From: Sphagnum magellanicum
Taxonomy: Eukaryota > Streptophyta > Sphagnopsida > Sphagnales > Sphagnaceae
Length of the DNA: 64,000 bases
Direction of reading: 5' to 3'
Assembly (NCBI GenBank): GCA_021904315.1
Contig: CM038917.1
Location: forward strand, 16,228,041 to 16,292,040
Position numbers and translations under genes: made by a program. The notes below the pieces were generated by a model. That model saw nothing but the letters and a program-made list of their open reading frames with translations, did no database searches and was not told the DNA's origin. Below, in pieces: positions 44,501-57,190 of this stretch (its first letter is position 1; every line of letters starts with the position of its first letter).

Positions 44501-45888
44501 ATCAATTCCACAGACCAAAAGATGAACACTACGTTGTAGTAGTAGGAGGAGGAGCAGTAGGAGAAGAGTACATCAGACATATCTGACAATGAACAACAGA
44601 GCTAGACAGAAAAGACAGATGAGACCTGGAATCTTCCTTTTGAGAAATCTAAACCCCACAACCTACAATCTACCCCAACTGCAGTGCATGAGTTCCAGCC
44701 ACAGATTGCTCTTGCTTTGCTGCCGAGACTAGATCTGATACTTCCAAAGGACACAACCTAAATCAACCAAAACCAAGCATCATGCAGGCAATTGTCTGCT
44801 TGACAAACACTGTATGGAAATAACAAAAATTCTAAGACACAATAATGGAGGGTGTGAGAAAAAGTCTATCAGAAGGTGTAAGGATTGTGTCACGATCCTG
44901 AAGAGAAACTGCCGGTTCAAATTCGAAACATCAATAGTGTCCATGTCAATAACATCAATGCGCCCAAAACCTGACAGTGCCAAGTCTTTGAGAAGCTCAC
45001 ATCCCAACCCACCCGCTCCAATCACCAGCACTCGGAAATCATTCTGCAATGCCTCTCGCAGCTGCAAAAAAAAAACTCCCACTCCCACATCTCACCAAAT
45101 GTAGAAACACCCCAACTCATCAGATCCCCCCTTCACAAATTGCAGCAGGATGGAATAACCAGCAGACATAAACATGCTGGAAAATGATTCAAACTGTCAG
45201 ATTTCTGAACCGTTGATGCATTAATCTAAGAAAATACGTTCACTCCGTTGTAACAATCAGGAATGCCATTGCTTGCTGATCAGGGTTTGATTTGCATTTC
45301 TCTTCATCCAAGGTTTAGGGTTCAGGGGATCTCGATCTTGAACATAAGAAGAAGAGGAGGAGGAGGAGGAAGAGGCAATCTGGCTTGCCAATAATTGCAA
45401 ACCTCCATAGGTAAAAGAGATCAGAGGTTTGTTGCAACAGGATCAGGGACTACAATTGCAGCGTCTTTCAATCCATGACCAATCTCTTGTAAGATCTGTC
45501 ACTCGAACGCCACAGTTTGTTGAGAAATGGATGGATGTCTTGTTTGCCCAGAAATGAGATGGCAAGGGATGGCATGAACAACCCTTAAAGGAAGGACTTA
45601 CTCATTCACTCCATGGCCTTCTTGTCACTAAAAAAGAAAACGTCACCCACCGAGAACCCTTGGAGAAGAAGAAGAAAGAAAGAAAAAGAAAAGGGGGATT
45701 GCAAGACGATCCACTTCCGGGAAGAGGTTTACATACATTACCTCAGGACCCGGCTCGAACCCTGGTCCGACCAAGTTTCCACTGCGCAATAGCAAGCGAT
45801 CTATGTCCCTCCACCGATTTTCCATGCCGCTGCCATCATCTATGCGAGAAGAAGGGAGAGAGGATGGTTGTTGTTGCTGGTCAGCCAT
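41544..45888 (-). CDS. ECR1: NEDD8-activating enzyme E1 catalytic subunit ECR1/UBA3 (nine exons)
   Basis: With AXR1 this subunit activates NEDD8/RUB1 by adenylation and thioester formation, feeding cullin neddylation. Exons: 45742-45888, 44894-45061, 44223-44425, 43759-43994, 43368-43430, 43017-43073, 42434-42555, 42012-42129 and 41544-41816 (TAA 41544-41546). Seen: [41 protein letters not shown] (nucleotide loop) and [50 protein letters not shown] and [29 protein letters not shown] with the catalytic Cys; [26 protein letters not shown]; a CIIC zinc pair in exon 8; and a ubiquitin-fold C-terminus, [13 protein letters not shown] to MDTAGT. Length (about 440 aa) fits the family. Phases agree everywhere except exon 2-3, where no GT donor keeps frame (see findings). 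Start: MADQQQQ at 45886-45888; an in-frame upstream ATG at 46195-46197 also exists. Confidence 0.93.
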
Positions 45889-46400
45889 GGAGAGACGTTG
45901 AAGACAGAAGCTGGAGTCGTTGTTGTCATTCGCTCCTCCCATTCGCCTTTTCTTCTTCTTCTTCCTCTTCTTCTTCTTCTTTCTGCACTGTAATCGTCGG
46001 AATCCACAAAACCGTGTCTCCAGCGCACTATTGCGACGCACAAAGAGGCGTTCAATTCCGTCTGTTAATGTGCTGCCGTGGGAGAGACGAGGGCGGGAAA
46101 ACAAGGAGGAATCGTCGAGCTCCTCGCTAGCTGCTCTCTTACGATTAGGGTTTGTAAATATTGCTTGTCTGCCGTCCCCTTCCAGTCCATGCTGCATGCA
46201 CCATGGTGCCTCAGCAGCAGCAGCAGCCCGGCTGTTTGGCGATGCAGAGCTTGTGCAGGAGTTGAGTGTGCTTGTGCTTTTTCCAAATTCTCAATTCTGC
46301 AGTAAGTCTTTAATTCTTCATCTGTTTGCAAACAATTTTTGATGGACCATCTGTGCAGCTTCTTCTCCATGGGTGGCAGCAGAAACCACTTTGCTTGCTT
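45889..46400 (-). promoter_or_regulatory. ECR1 5' leader/promoter with open upstream extension
   Basis: On the minus strand the frame stays open from ATG 46195-46197 to the MADQQQQ start, encoding a Lys/Arg block (RKKKKKRKKKKKRR). A telo-box (AAACCCTAA, minus) lies at about 46145-46153 and an AGCTCCTCGC element nearby. It is GC-richer than flanks and purine-repeat-rich, in keeping with a 5' UTR. Confidence 0.5.
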
Positions 46401-49400
46401 GCTAATCCTCCTTAATATTATTATCTTTTAATAATCATGTAAGCTTCTTAACTTAATTAAACATTATTTACTTTTCCAAATCAACACTTATGCAAAACAA
46501 ATTAATTTTAGGAACCCAAATTTACTATTATTGTGTAATGCTTAACAAATTAATGTTTTAAAATGGCTAAAAATCATTCCATTTTGGAAATGTTTTAATG
46601 CTATTCATTGTGATTTTAAAAACAAGGGCTTCTTGAATCAAAGGCCAAACTCTTCAAGTGGAATGCAATGTAAAAAGGTTTTACAACACATCTCCTAGAA
46701 CACCATCCCCTTCATCCCCCGACATCTCCATTTTTTGTGTAAGAATGTGTTTTCATCTCCTTGTTTAACTCCAAGGTTTAACCATTTATTCTTGGCCTAG
46801 CTTTTGTCACAAGCATTAGGTTCAAATTGCTAACATAGGTAAATAAAACATGTTTACCCACCAAGTTTATTAATGAGTCCAAAATAAGTATAATGTTGAA
46901 AGATCCAAATTTATAAGGCCCATAAAGATCCATTTTTTTGACCTTAAGCCAAGTAATTAATATTATTTATGAATCTTACCTTAAATAGCCATGCAACATT
47001 TCCCGACTTGTTAGTTTAATTTTTAAAATCTTGACATGTGTTTCTTTTTTAAAACTTAAAATTTGTTAGAAGAATTGAATAGATAATGAATAAAAAAACA
47101 ACCAAATTTATGTGAATGTATGAACAAAATTACAAAATTAAGTAAAATGAAAGAAGAAAATGATCAACATCCAAATCCCTACTAAAGGGTATTGAAGGTA
47201 ATTACCTTATATGATGAGTTATGAAAGATTTTCAAATCTTGGATGTGTTTTTTAGTTGTTCATGTTGTGAGATTAAGGTTGCATGGGAATTACATAACAT
47301 AAAATTACTATGAAACACTTCACGTTCAACTATCAATCAGATCAAATAAAAAAACATAAAAATATGAACAGTTCAATCAAAGGTAGATTTGGGAACTAAA
47401 TAAACATGTACTCACATTATAATCATCAAGGTTCAAATGTGAAGAAAACACCATTCATTCATCTATAATATATTTTGCAACTCATTGTGGGAATGACAAT
47501 GTATTCAAACATATTCAATTTGGACATTTAATAGCTTTATTTTGTAACCTTTGAAAAGAATTTCCTAGTGTCATATCAAGTTGCCAACCTCACGCTTAAC
47601 TAAAGTTGTATCACACTCTCCCTTGCTTTCAAATGAGTTAATATTCTTGTTGACATTATGAGATTTTCTTTGAACTCCCCATGTCCAAACCTTTAAAATT
47701 AAAACCAAACTTTCAACTTGTTTATGGCTTGAATATTCATGCCTTTGTCCAACCTCAAGACAAGAGTTGCAACAAAAGAACAAGGAAAAACCAATAAGCA
47801 TGAAAGACTTGATGTGAAAACAACAAAACACAAGAATTTGTGCTTATTTTGTTCCATCAATAGGTGTTATGGACTTACCCATCCAACTAAAACCTATCTA
47901 TGAAATAATGCACATCAATGAAATTGCAAAAAATTATACAACAAATTTTGAAGGTACAGATGATTATGAGAGTTGTTCACAAAGTCTCAAACCATCATTT
48001 TCAACACAAATAATAATGACAATAAGCACAAATAACAATGACAAGCTGCCACTCAGGCCATGTATTAGTAATACCTATATTTTTACTCCATCTCCTACTA
48101 GGTCTAGCATGAGCTTGGATGCCACCAACCATCACAATAGTTCACAAGTGACATGAAAGACATGAAAAAATTCAAAGCATACCAAAACACAATTGACTAT
48201 TTCAACAAGTTATTACAATGATGTATCTTCATAGAGGTTCCATCAATTTTGTAGAAACTTATGTTGATGTGAATGTTGTTTGGACTAATTTGTATTTGAG
48301 TTTGGGAAAGCAAATGAATCTCCACCATAGCAATTTCAACCTTGAGTTTCAAATCTCCTCCAATGTTCATTCCTTCACTAGGAGCTTCTAGTGCATAAAC
48401 AATCCGACAACCCTTTAGTATTAAAAGGTTTCCAACTCTACCAAGGAATTTCCAAGACAATTGGCCATACCATGGAATTGTAATTACTAACATGACCATA
48501 TCGCATCCCTTGAGCAAAGTTATATGGAGGAGAGATGCTGCCACTTTGCTTAGTTTCACAAGGTTTGGGCCAGAATTGAAAAAGAACTTTACTAATCACA
48601 TTTGTAGTTTAAAGTTGATTATCAAAATTGGGTAGTTGGACACATTAAGGTTGGTTCAATAAGGAAAACATATCTAGTAGGCTTCTTCACTTGTGGGGTG
48701 TGTGTTCTTATGTGTTTTTGATTCCAACTTGTGTGTAACAACAATTTTGCCACATGTTGCAAATTGCCTAAATCATAGAATGTGTTTTAAGATTCACACA
48801 ATGTTTTTTTTTCCAATGCAAAAGTTGCAACAACTACTAAAGAGTTGATGCCACATGAATAAACAAATGGGTGGTTGTCCAAGATTCCAAATGGGCTCAC
48901 ATGCTTGATATGCTTGATATGGATAGATTACATTGAATTTATGAGTTTTCAAAGTTGTAGAACAACAAAGCATCCAAGGTTAGGAAAGGATTTTGAGGTT
49001 ATTAAGAAAATTGATTGAAAAATGTCATTTCGATGAAAAGCCTATGAAGAACTAAAAAATCTATCATAGTGAGAATAATGGGTTTCATACAAATTCAAAT
49101 CATGATGAGTTTGTGTATGTCTATGATGAGTCTCCAATTCAAAATCTCATTTGAACAAATGCCAACAAATTAATATAATAATTTTTTATGTCAACATAAT
49201 GGAGGGAGTCACAATTTAAGTCACATGTACATGTAGGCCTCCGCCACAAACATGTTTTATATGATTTCAAACATAGGATAAGTTTTACAATCTCATCACA
49301 AAATGAAATCTACATCATGGGCATCTAGAAATACAAAGGGCTTTCCATGGGATTTTTTGCACATAAAAACTTTTACATAGTTGTTCACATTAGGGTTTCC

Positions 49401-52400
49401 ATTAATATCACAAGCCATAAAATATCACATATGTAGTTCAAATGAACATACACGTGCTATGTAACATCCATTTTAAAGTTTCAAAAGTGACAACATGGAT
49501 GTTACATATATGATGTTCCCATCTATGCATCATATGAAATATGAGATTGAAAATTCATTAACACTTCAAAAGGGGCATTCACTATCTACACCTCAAATGC
49601 AATGTTAATGTGTTTGTTCATAGTTGAACATTGTGGACTTTCTAAAGGAAAGTTGCAAAAAAAAATTTGTTGATGAAAAACCTAAAAATCTCTTAAGAAT
49701 CTAAGATCTATATGTTTTCATAAAAATGTAATCATCAAAATATAGATCTTGAAATATTGCCAAATAATCTTGAAGTTTCTCGACATTCTTATAAAATGTG
49801 CAATCTAATAATAGCTTCAAATATAAGCATAAAAAATGAACATGAATAAGAGCACCTATATGCATGCATGTTTGATGCAAAACACATTATAACAAAATTG
49901 CAAAATCTAATGCTAAAAGTAAAAAAACAAGTTGTTTACCATGCAACAATGTGAACAAAAATATAATGCAACTAATGAATTGTGACTCATTGTCATCATT
50001 GTTGTTCACAACATGATTGTCATAACTCTTAAAATTCATAGTTGAATCCATCACATTCATGCATTGAAATTCAAGAAAGTCTATTAAGAAATCAAGAAAC
50101 AATTATGTTTTCAAATAATTATTCTACAATGAATCTCACATAGAAAACAATAGTAGTCTACAATTTCAAAAAAAATTAAGTGTTGTAGAATCTAGAGTCA
50201 TTGAAACGTTAGACAAAAGCGAGAAAAAACTTCATTGAAATGAAATTTTTTAAAAATAAAAACATCACAAAAAAATTTTGCAAAAAGAAAATTATAAATA
50301 GAAATATGGCGAGTAACAAAGGGGGGGGGGGAGGGGGGTAATAATGATTTATGTAACCCCATGGAGTTGTTTTCTACATCTACAATTTGCAAAGATTTAA
50401 AAACAAAAGTCCTAACATTATAATTCTACATATAACTTTTGTATCATAATGATTCCATGTTGGCATTATTGTTTTTTAACACTTTAGATGTGAAGGTTGA
50501 TTAGGTGCGTTGATGTTACAATTGAACTATTTAGTTGGTAAAGACCAACTATGCAAGGACCATAAATTCCATAATTAAAATAATATCATTTACTTACCCC
50601 CAATTTAACCCATCTACTAGCATGAAATCACTATAGTCGATGCATCACAAATGGGCACACCTTTATAATTATCCATGTCAACTTCTTTTTTTCACCAAAT
50701 GCCTTGCACTTTATATAGACAAATGTGAAGGTTGGGGACAAATGTAATTTTTTTTTTCAACTTGGTGATATTATCAATCTTCTTCATCACATCATGAGAA
50801 AGAACTTTATTATCACAATGATATAGACTTTGGTCACCATGACCATTTTTTGTATTAAAAAATCATTATAATGTTGAATGATTATAATTTGTTATGCATT
50901 ATAATAGTCCCTTTTAACTGTCACTTTGCTCTAATATTGAAAATGAAATAAATAAATTTGTGTGAAAAAACAATGAATGTACATATATATAATTTGTCCA
51001 TGTATTATTAGTGTACATAATAACTATTAATGCAGTCTACCAATATCATGCTTTTAATTAAATTGAATCACATGACATCTAGACAATGCATAAACATACA
51101 TGGGATGTACTTCATTTTCTTAAAAGCACATTGAAAGGGGGAAATCACATTTTTTGCTTATAGTTGTGCATAATTGTTAGTATCTCTCTCATGTTTGTGC
51201 TTAAGTTTCTTTGTTAGTGCATGGGTGGTATCTTAAGTGGGTTTTACCTTTGTGTAAATTAAACACCTTTCAAATTCACTATTTTTGTTGTGCATAGTCC
51301 ATTCTTGTTGAATGGACTCACACCATTGACCTTCAACACTAGCAACAATTGTATGGATACCTCACCATTTTTGAAAGGAAGGAATGAAACATTATGTATG
51401 ATAATTTATTAACTTTAATCATTAATGATCAAAATCATTTTAAAAAACTATTATATAACATGTCCCCAATCCACTAAACATTCCACCCAAGTTCCACTCA
51501 AATTGGGCCAGCTTTACCAAAATGGATTGTTGGAGATTTTTGGTGGAAATGTTACTGAACTAGAACGCTTGGAAAAGACTTGTCATTTGCAAGCGCTATT
51601 TTTTAATAGTGTGTTTTTGTTTAAGGATATTCTTTGTGCATTATTAGTTGCACTTTTGTGAACATGTTTAATGAGGCGTATTCGTAGTTAGGGTATCATT
51701 TTTTGGACACATGAATCAAGGACTTTGTTTTTGCTATCTTCCAAATATATAGATTAAATTTAAGTGAAAAACATTGAATAATTCAAATTATGATAATTTT
51801 CATGGTGGTGGTGATTTTTCATATGCATATGTAATTATGCATGAATATTTTGGTAAAATACCAAAAATGCAAAAAAAAGAGTACAAAAGTTTTATAAACA
51901 ACTGATATGTATTCTTGCATGAAAATCTCCTTCACATGACCAAGTATTGTTGTTTTTAGTTTAACTCTTGGTTGTGCCACTTAAAATACTTTAATTGAGT
52001 ATGAAGTAAGTATTTTTACACTTTGGATATCTTCTCCACAATGGTGACATTACTTGTATGGATGTGGTCAATTGAATTTGCCAACAATTTGTTTCTTCTA
52101 TTTATTGTCTTTACCATGTAACACAAAATGATGATGACTTTGGTTTCCTCCTATAATTTCATGTAAGTTTTATACCTATAGGAAAGCTCATTGTGTCTAC
52201 AATGCGGTCGATGCAATTGGCTTAATCACCAATGTGAGATGATGTTTGAGCTAGTAGTTGAATTGGTGCATGAAGAGTTGTAGTCTAACCAATTTTGTTT
52301 AACAAAATGACATGATGTTGTATTTGCATATTTGTATTCTTTAGTCTTGTGGGAGTTACAAGGCGAATGCATGTTGCACTAAATGGTGTTGCAACCACAT

Positions 52401-54349
52401 GGTGCTATTATTGGAATTGTCAAATAATCTTCTTGACATTTTCATTGTTTTTCACAACTAAAGGAAAACCTTGAAAATAATTTGTACATGTCCACGGATG
52501 CATTAATAGAAAGTTAGATAATGATGAAATTTGTGTGATGTTCATCGATTAGGGCACAAGAATGGGGAGGCCTAAAGATAAAATGATGATTCCATAACAC
52601 TTTTATCATTTCATACATGTCTTACCAAAGGATTTTAGAAGGTTCAATGTGGCCCTATATTATAAAAAAAAGTTGTCAATAATATTTGTTTGAGCCGATT
52701 CCATTCATATAATCAAATATGTGTTTGAAATAACCATTAAGGCCCCCATTTGTCCTTGCATGTAAGTCCATTTCATTTGTGACCACCATTATTGCAATCA
52801 ACATTCATGCTTGTTGCTATTTTCTTCCATTTGGACATAATTGATTCAAATTTGTCCTTGGGATCTATTGTGGTATGAGCAACAAGATATTCATTGTGCT
52901 TTGTTTTAATCAATAACAATACATTCGAATGTTCCTAGTTTGTTCTAAATGTGGTTTTCTTGATTTGATGATCTCATAGTTTATTGAAAATGAAGATCTT
53001 TTCCATTTCAATATCCTACTCCTTTAAAATCTTCACCCTTGTTGGCTCTGCCTTTAACGTTTAATGATCTTATATATATATTTATTATATGATTGTGATG
53101 TTTGCAATTTCAATTATTTACAATTTGAATAAACATATCAACATGAACATATAAGGATTTGAGTAGATAGATTTTGATTACATCCTTTTGTTTCTAAATC
53201 TTGATTTTTTTAATGATCATTTCTTTTTTTGCATATTTAAATGCATTCATCTTCTTAATCCTACCAAGTCAATTTATATTGAAATCTATGAATGATTATT
53301 GAAAACATGTGTAACTATGATGAACAAAAATGCACAATAAGCAAAACAATGGAAGATGTGTGAAGATGCAAAAAGCAGGAAAATGCAATGTGACACCATC
53401 GACCAATGATTTGTTTGTTCAAATTTGTGAGGTATAAGATACCATTGCATCATACACAAGAATTGATCATGATGGTAACTTCTTGATGGTAGAAAACATT
53501 GGAGTTACAAACCTGCTATAAGCACCATTACCATGTTGGATGCCAAATCAAATCCAATCTTAGGGTATCGTGCAATAGATATGAATAAGATAATGTTAGG
53601 ATGCATGATACCAATGAGGGATCATTGACATATCACCAAGTGGCAATACATCATGATTATTTTGTCATTATGAAACACAAATCCCTAGTGCTTTGAATGG
53701 TTTAAAAGGGATTATATTGAACAATACCTTTGAAAATGTTGTAAGCAAAGATGGTGACCTTATGGTAATTGATGTTAGGGTATTGAAATGTAAATTTTTG
53801 CACCTTGTAAAATATTTGAATTTTCAAAAACAACTTGGAAATAAGGTTCATTTGTTTTTGACACTTGAGGCAATTTTTCTTGAAGGTTGTTTTTTCATAG
53901 ACTATGTGAATTGATGCCATCTATTATGCAACATGTTGGCAAATAGTTTAGTTAGATGATAACTGTTTACATTTGCTAGAATGATTGTCAATTGTTTTTG
54001 TCAAACACAACTTCAACACGTGGGAATTTTTTTACGAGATTCATGACTTTTGAGAACTAAGTGGTCTTTGGAAAGTGCCTTCTCCAAATCCCATTTGCAT
54101 TGTATATCACACACCTTGTTGAGGTTGAAAGAAATGATAACTATTGGACATTCAAATGGTGTGCACATATTTCAAACTTGAAAGTTGAAGCTTGAAAGAA
54201 ATTAAACATTTGATTACTTTTGTTTGTTCAATTATCTAAAAGCAAATTCTCACAAACAAGTGAAATACTCTCATTATATGAACTCCTAGAAAATGCAATA
54301 CCCCCATATACATACATAACCTCATTTCTATATTGTGGGAAAATATAAC
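46401..54349. other. Long AT-rich stretch, no recognised gene
   Basis: Only short ORFs without recognisable domains. A G-run of about 18 bases interrupted by one A lies at 50321-50338. The sequence looks like ancient transposon or neutral DNA; no terminal repeats could be paired by eye. Confidence 0.5.
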
Positions 54350-54640
54350 CTTTGAAATTTAGATAGATAGGTAGGTAGGTAGATAGATAGATAGGTTAGT
54401 AGATAGGTAGGTAGATGGAGATGGATGGTCAATAGTGAGGGCAAGTGAGTGTTAGCTGGTATGTAGGGGCCCTTTGTTAAATTCAATTTTTTGACATACA
54501 AAAAAAAGTGAAACTTGATGAATGAAACAGTCAAAATAGCAAGTAAGCTAAACCATTGTGGTTAACAATGGGACAAGATTATAATGGAAAAAGTGTTTTT
54601 CTATCCACCCACCATCCATCCCTTGTGTTGTGCTAGTAGT
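54350..54640 (-). repeat. ACCTA-rich MITE-family copy with GATA/GGTA expansion
   Basis: (GATA/GGTA)n tract at 54360-54415 followed by AAACCATTGTGGTTAACAATG and CCACCCACCATCCATC, colinear with 40860-41060 and with the reverse complement of 60206-60612. Confidence 0.6.
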
Positions 54641-56640
54641 GGCTTTTGGTTCACTCTCACCCTTGTTCTCAGAGGTCAGCTAAGAGGAGGTGTGAAGGCA
54701 GATTTCTATTCCTCCAACCTCAACTTGGTATAAGGAAGTAATCCAAACTCAAATTCAATTTCAACTCAAATTCAAGACATGGTTGAGTCCAACAAACAAC
54801 CTTGAGAGATTGAAGAGTCTACTCAAACAACCCAAAAAAATTTAAGCATGAATCACAAAAGGAGGCATTGCAAGTACCACACAAACCCACTTGTATTATA
54901 ATATACGTTTCTCACCATTTAAGAACAAGTCTTTTCTAGATTAATTCCACATTCCTTTGAGCATTCTTCTGGATCTTTGTTAACAGGTTTGTTCAAAACA
55001 CCAATTGCATCACAACAATGTTGTCAGTAATATTGGCAAGCTTTGCAGTTGCCATGACTACCGAAAGGTTGCCAAATTTACCTTGACAATGTAGGTTCTT
55101 TCATTCCAAATTAATAGCAAAGCTTTACAAGAGGAGTTCCATTCCCCTGTACTTGAGACTCTTTGGCAATGTTGTTGTTGTTAGGCTGCAAGTGCTTCAA
55201 TTGTGTCCAATCTGCAGCTAAGTGTACTAGCGTCATGAATCGCCCCCATTCTTTGGTTTCAGTAACTGCCTTTCTCCCTTCAGGCAGGTGAGTTTACACC
55301 ACGCGTTTTAAGGCTTGACTCATGGCTTTCCATGACTAGAGAGAGATTGAAAGTCTGTTTCAGATTATGCAATATGTCCATATTTCTGTCCCAAAAACCT
55401 GAACGGTATATATAAAATGCATGAAATTGCAGAACAATTTGAAGGTAACCTGACAAAGAGTGCACACTCATAACCTTATGAGAGTCCGAACAACAAGTGC
55501 TCTCATAACCTTATGAGAGTTGCCCACAAAGTGTCAGACCTTTGTCAACTTCATCACAAACAACACTGATGAGTTGCCATGACTACCCATGACTTCATCA
55601 GCACCCAATGGTGGGTGCAGATATGTAATGATCCACCCAACAAAATGGGCAAACCATAATCAAAAAATCCTGCATCATGAGTTTCCATCAGAAATTCATT
55701 TCTATTGTAGTTCCCCAAGTCAGGGGAAGACTCAGTCATGACATTGGCTTGGCACTCAACATTGCCGGAACCATACCTTCAACTTCAGTGCAGGTTTCAT
55801 CTGCAACCCACAATTCCAGTGAGTTTCTATCACACTAGGGGGAAGACTCTGTTAACTGCCTATTTTCATTTGACACACAAAAACAACACACCCTGCACAA
55901 ACAGATAAAAAGACCGTGTGGTAATAACACACAATCATCATCCTGTTTCACATGCTGTATCACTCTTGTAGGAGAACCTTCCAATAAGGTTCTGCCATCC
56001 CACACAGTGAACACTTTTTAAAATGCGAAGAAAAACACAACACAAGTAACAAAAAATTTAGTTATGTCCATGTGCATGGCTGTTCTCAACTAAATTATTT
56101 CTATTCCTGGTTTAGTGTTGGGGATGATGTTGGGTCCAAGAGCAGACTTGAGAGCTTCCATAATGTCATCATATGATACTGCATTGCTCATCACCACTCG
56201 CGGCTGTTCACAATTTTGCCACCCACACAACATGGCTACAGTTGTATCAGCAATTGCTAGACTCTATGGCATGTAAAGGATCATATGTAGCTAATTAATT
56301 CTACATGGCTTTCAGGTGTCTTTAAAATGATAGAATCAGTCTTGGGGTGGCTGATTCAATCATTTTGTACCTATGTCACTGCCCATTCTCTCATTTCCTA
56401 CCTACCTCCACTGTTATTACATACTCTACTGTAGTTTCCTACTTATCTCTACTGCTATTTAATACCTGCCTATGACCCTTCATGCCAGGGACAGTGCTGC
56501 TGTTGGGGCACATTCTCTAGGACACAAAATTGTGAGATCCAACTCCAATCACCAAATACTTTGGATTAGTATTGATCATGAATCATTATACAATCCTGCC
56601 CCTCAAACAATTGCAAAAACACGCTTCAAAGTCTCATGAT
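54641..56640. other. Intergenic region with an unassigned exon-like piece
   Basis: CTCATAACCTTATGAG palindromes occur twice (55467-55485 and 55500-55519). A minus-strand open stretch at 56100-56233 reads RVVMSNAVSYDDIMEALKSA then LGPNIIPNTKPG after an acceptor-like gaacag; it looks like a conserved exon but I cannot name the family. An ACCTACC-rich patch lies at 56380-56470. Nothing else supported. Confidence 0.4.
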
Positions 56641-57190
56641 GCCAGGAAGCATTTGGAAGTGAACTTGGTGTTTCTTGAGCTTCTTCTAGCTAGGGTTCCA
56701 GGAAGGATTTAGAAGTGGATTTGGTGTTACTTGAGCTTCTAGAAAGGTTCCTGGAAGGAATTGGAGGGGAATTTGGTGTTTCTTGAGCTTCTAGGTGTGG
56801 TTCCAGAAAGAACTTGGAGGTGGATTTGGTGTTTCTTGAGCTTCTAGGTAGGGTTTCAGGAAGGATTTGGGGGTGCATTTGGTGTCTCTTGTGCTTCTAG
56901 GTATGGTTCCAGGAAGGACTTGGAGTTGGGTTTGGTGTTTCTTGAGATTCTAAGTATTGCTTCCAGGAAGGATTTTGGGAGATGGATTTGGTGCGTCTGC
57001 TTGAGCTTCTAAAGCATTGGTTTGCAGGTAGGATTTTGGAGGCAGATTTGGTGTTTCTTGAGCTGCTAAGAATTAAGTTTGCAGGAAGAATTTGGGAGAT
57101 GGCGTTGGCAGTGTTTTCTTGAGAGCCTTCTAGACTTTACTTCGCAGGAAGTATATTTGCGAGAAGGAAATTGGTGGTGGTTTCTTGAAG
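56641..57190 (+). repeat. Minisatellite of about 52-60 bp units (about 10 copies)
   Basis: Units contain TTTGGTGTTTCTTGAGCTTC, TAGG, then GGTTCCAGGAAGGATTTGG. Starts recur near 56675, 56731, 56783, 56836, 56889, 56941, 57001, 57059 and 57118, with units becoming longer and more diverged toward 57190. The last copies overlap the 3' coding end of the bHLH gene. Confidence 0.8.

Noticed and set aside
45660..46342. Plus-strand ORFs over ECR1 exon 1
   Set aside because: They are antisense shadows of the ECR1 exon and of its Lys/Arg-rich leader.
56690..56878. Minus-strand ORF with repeated ETLPRSSRNTKSTSK-like units
   Set aside because: It is the minisatellite read in one frame with no start context or link to the bHLH frame, which stops at 57066.
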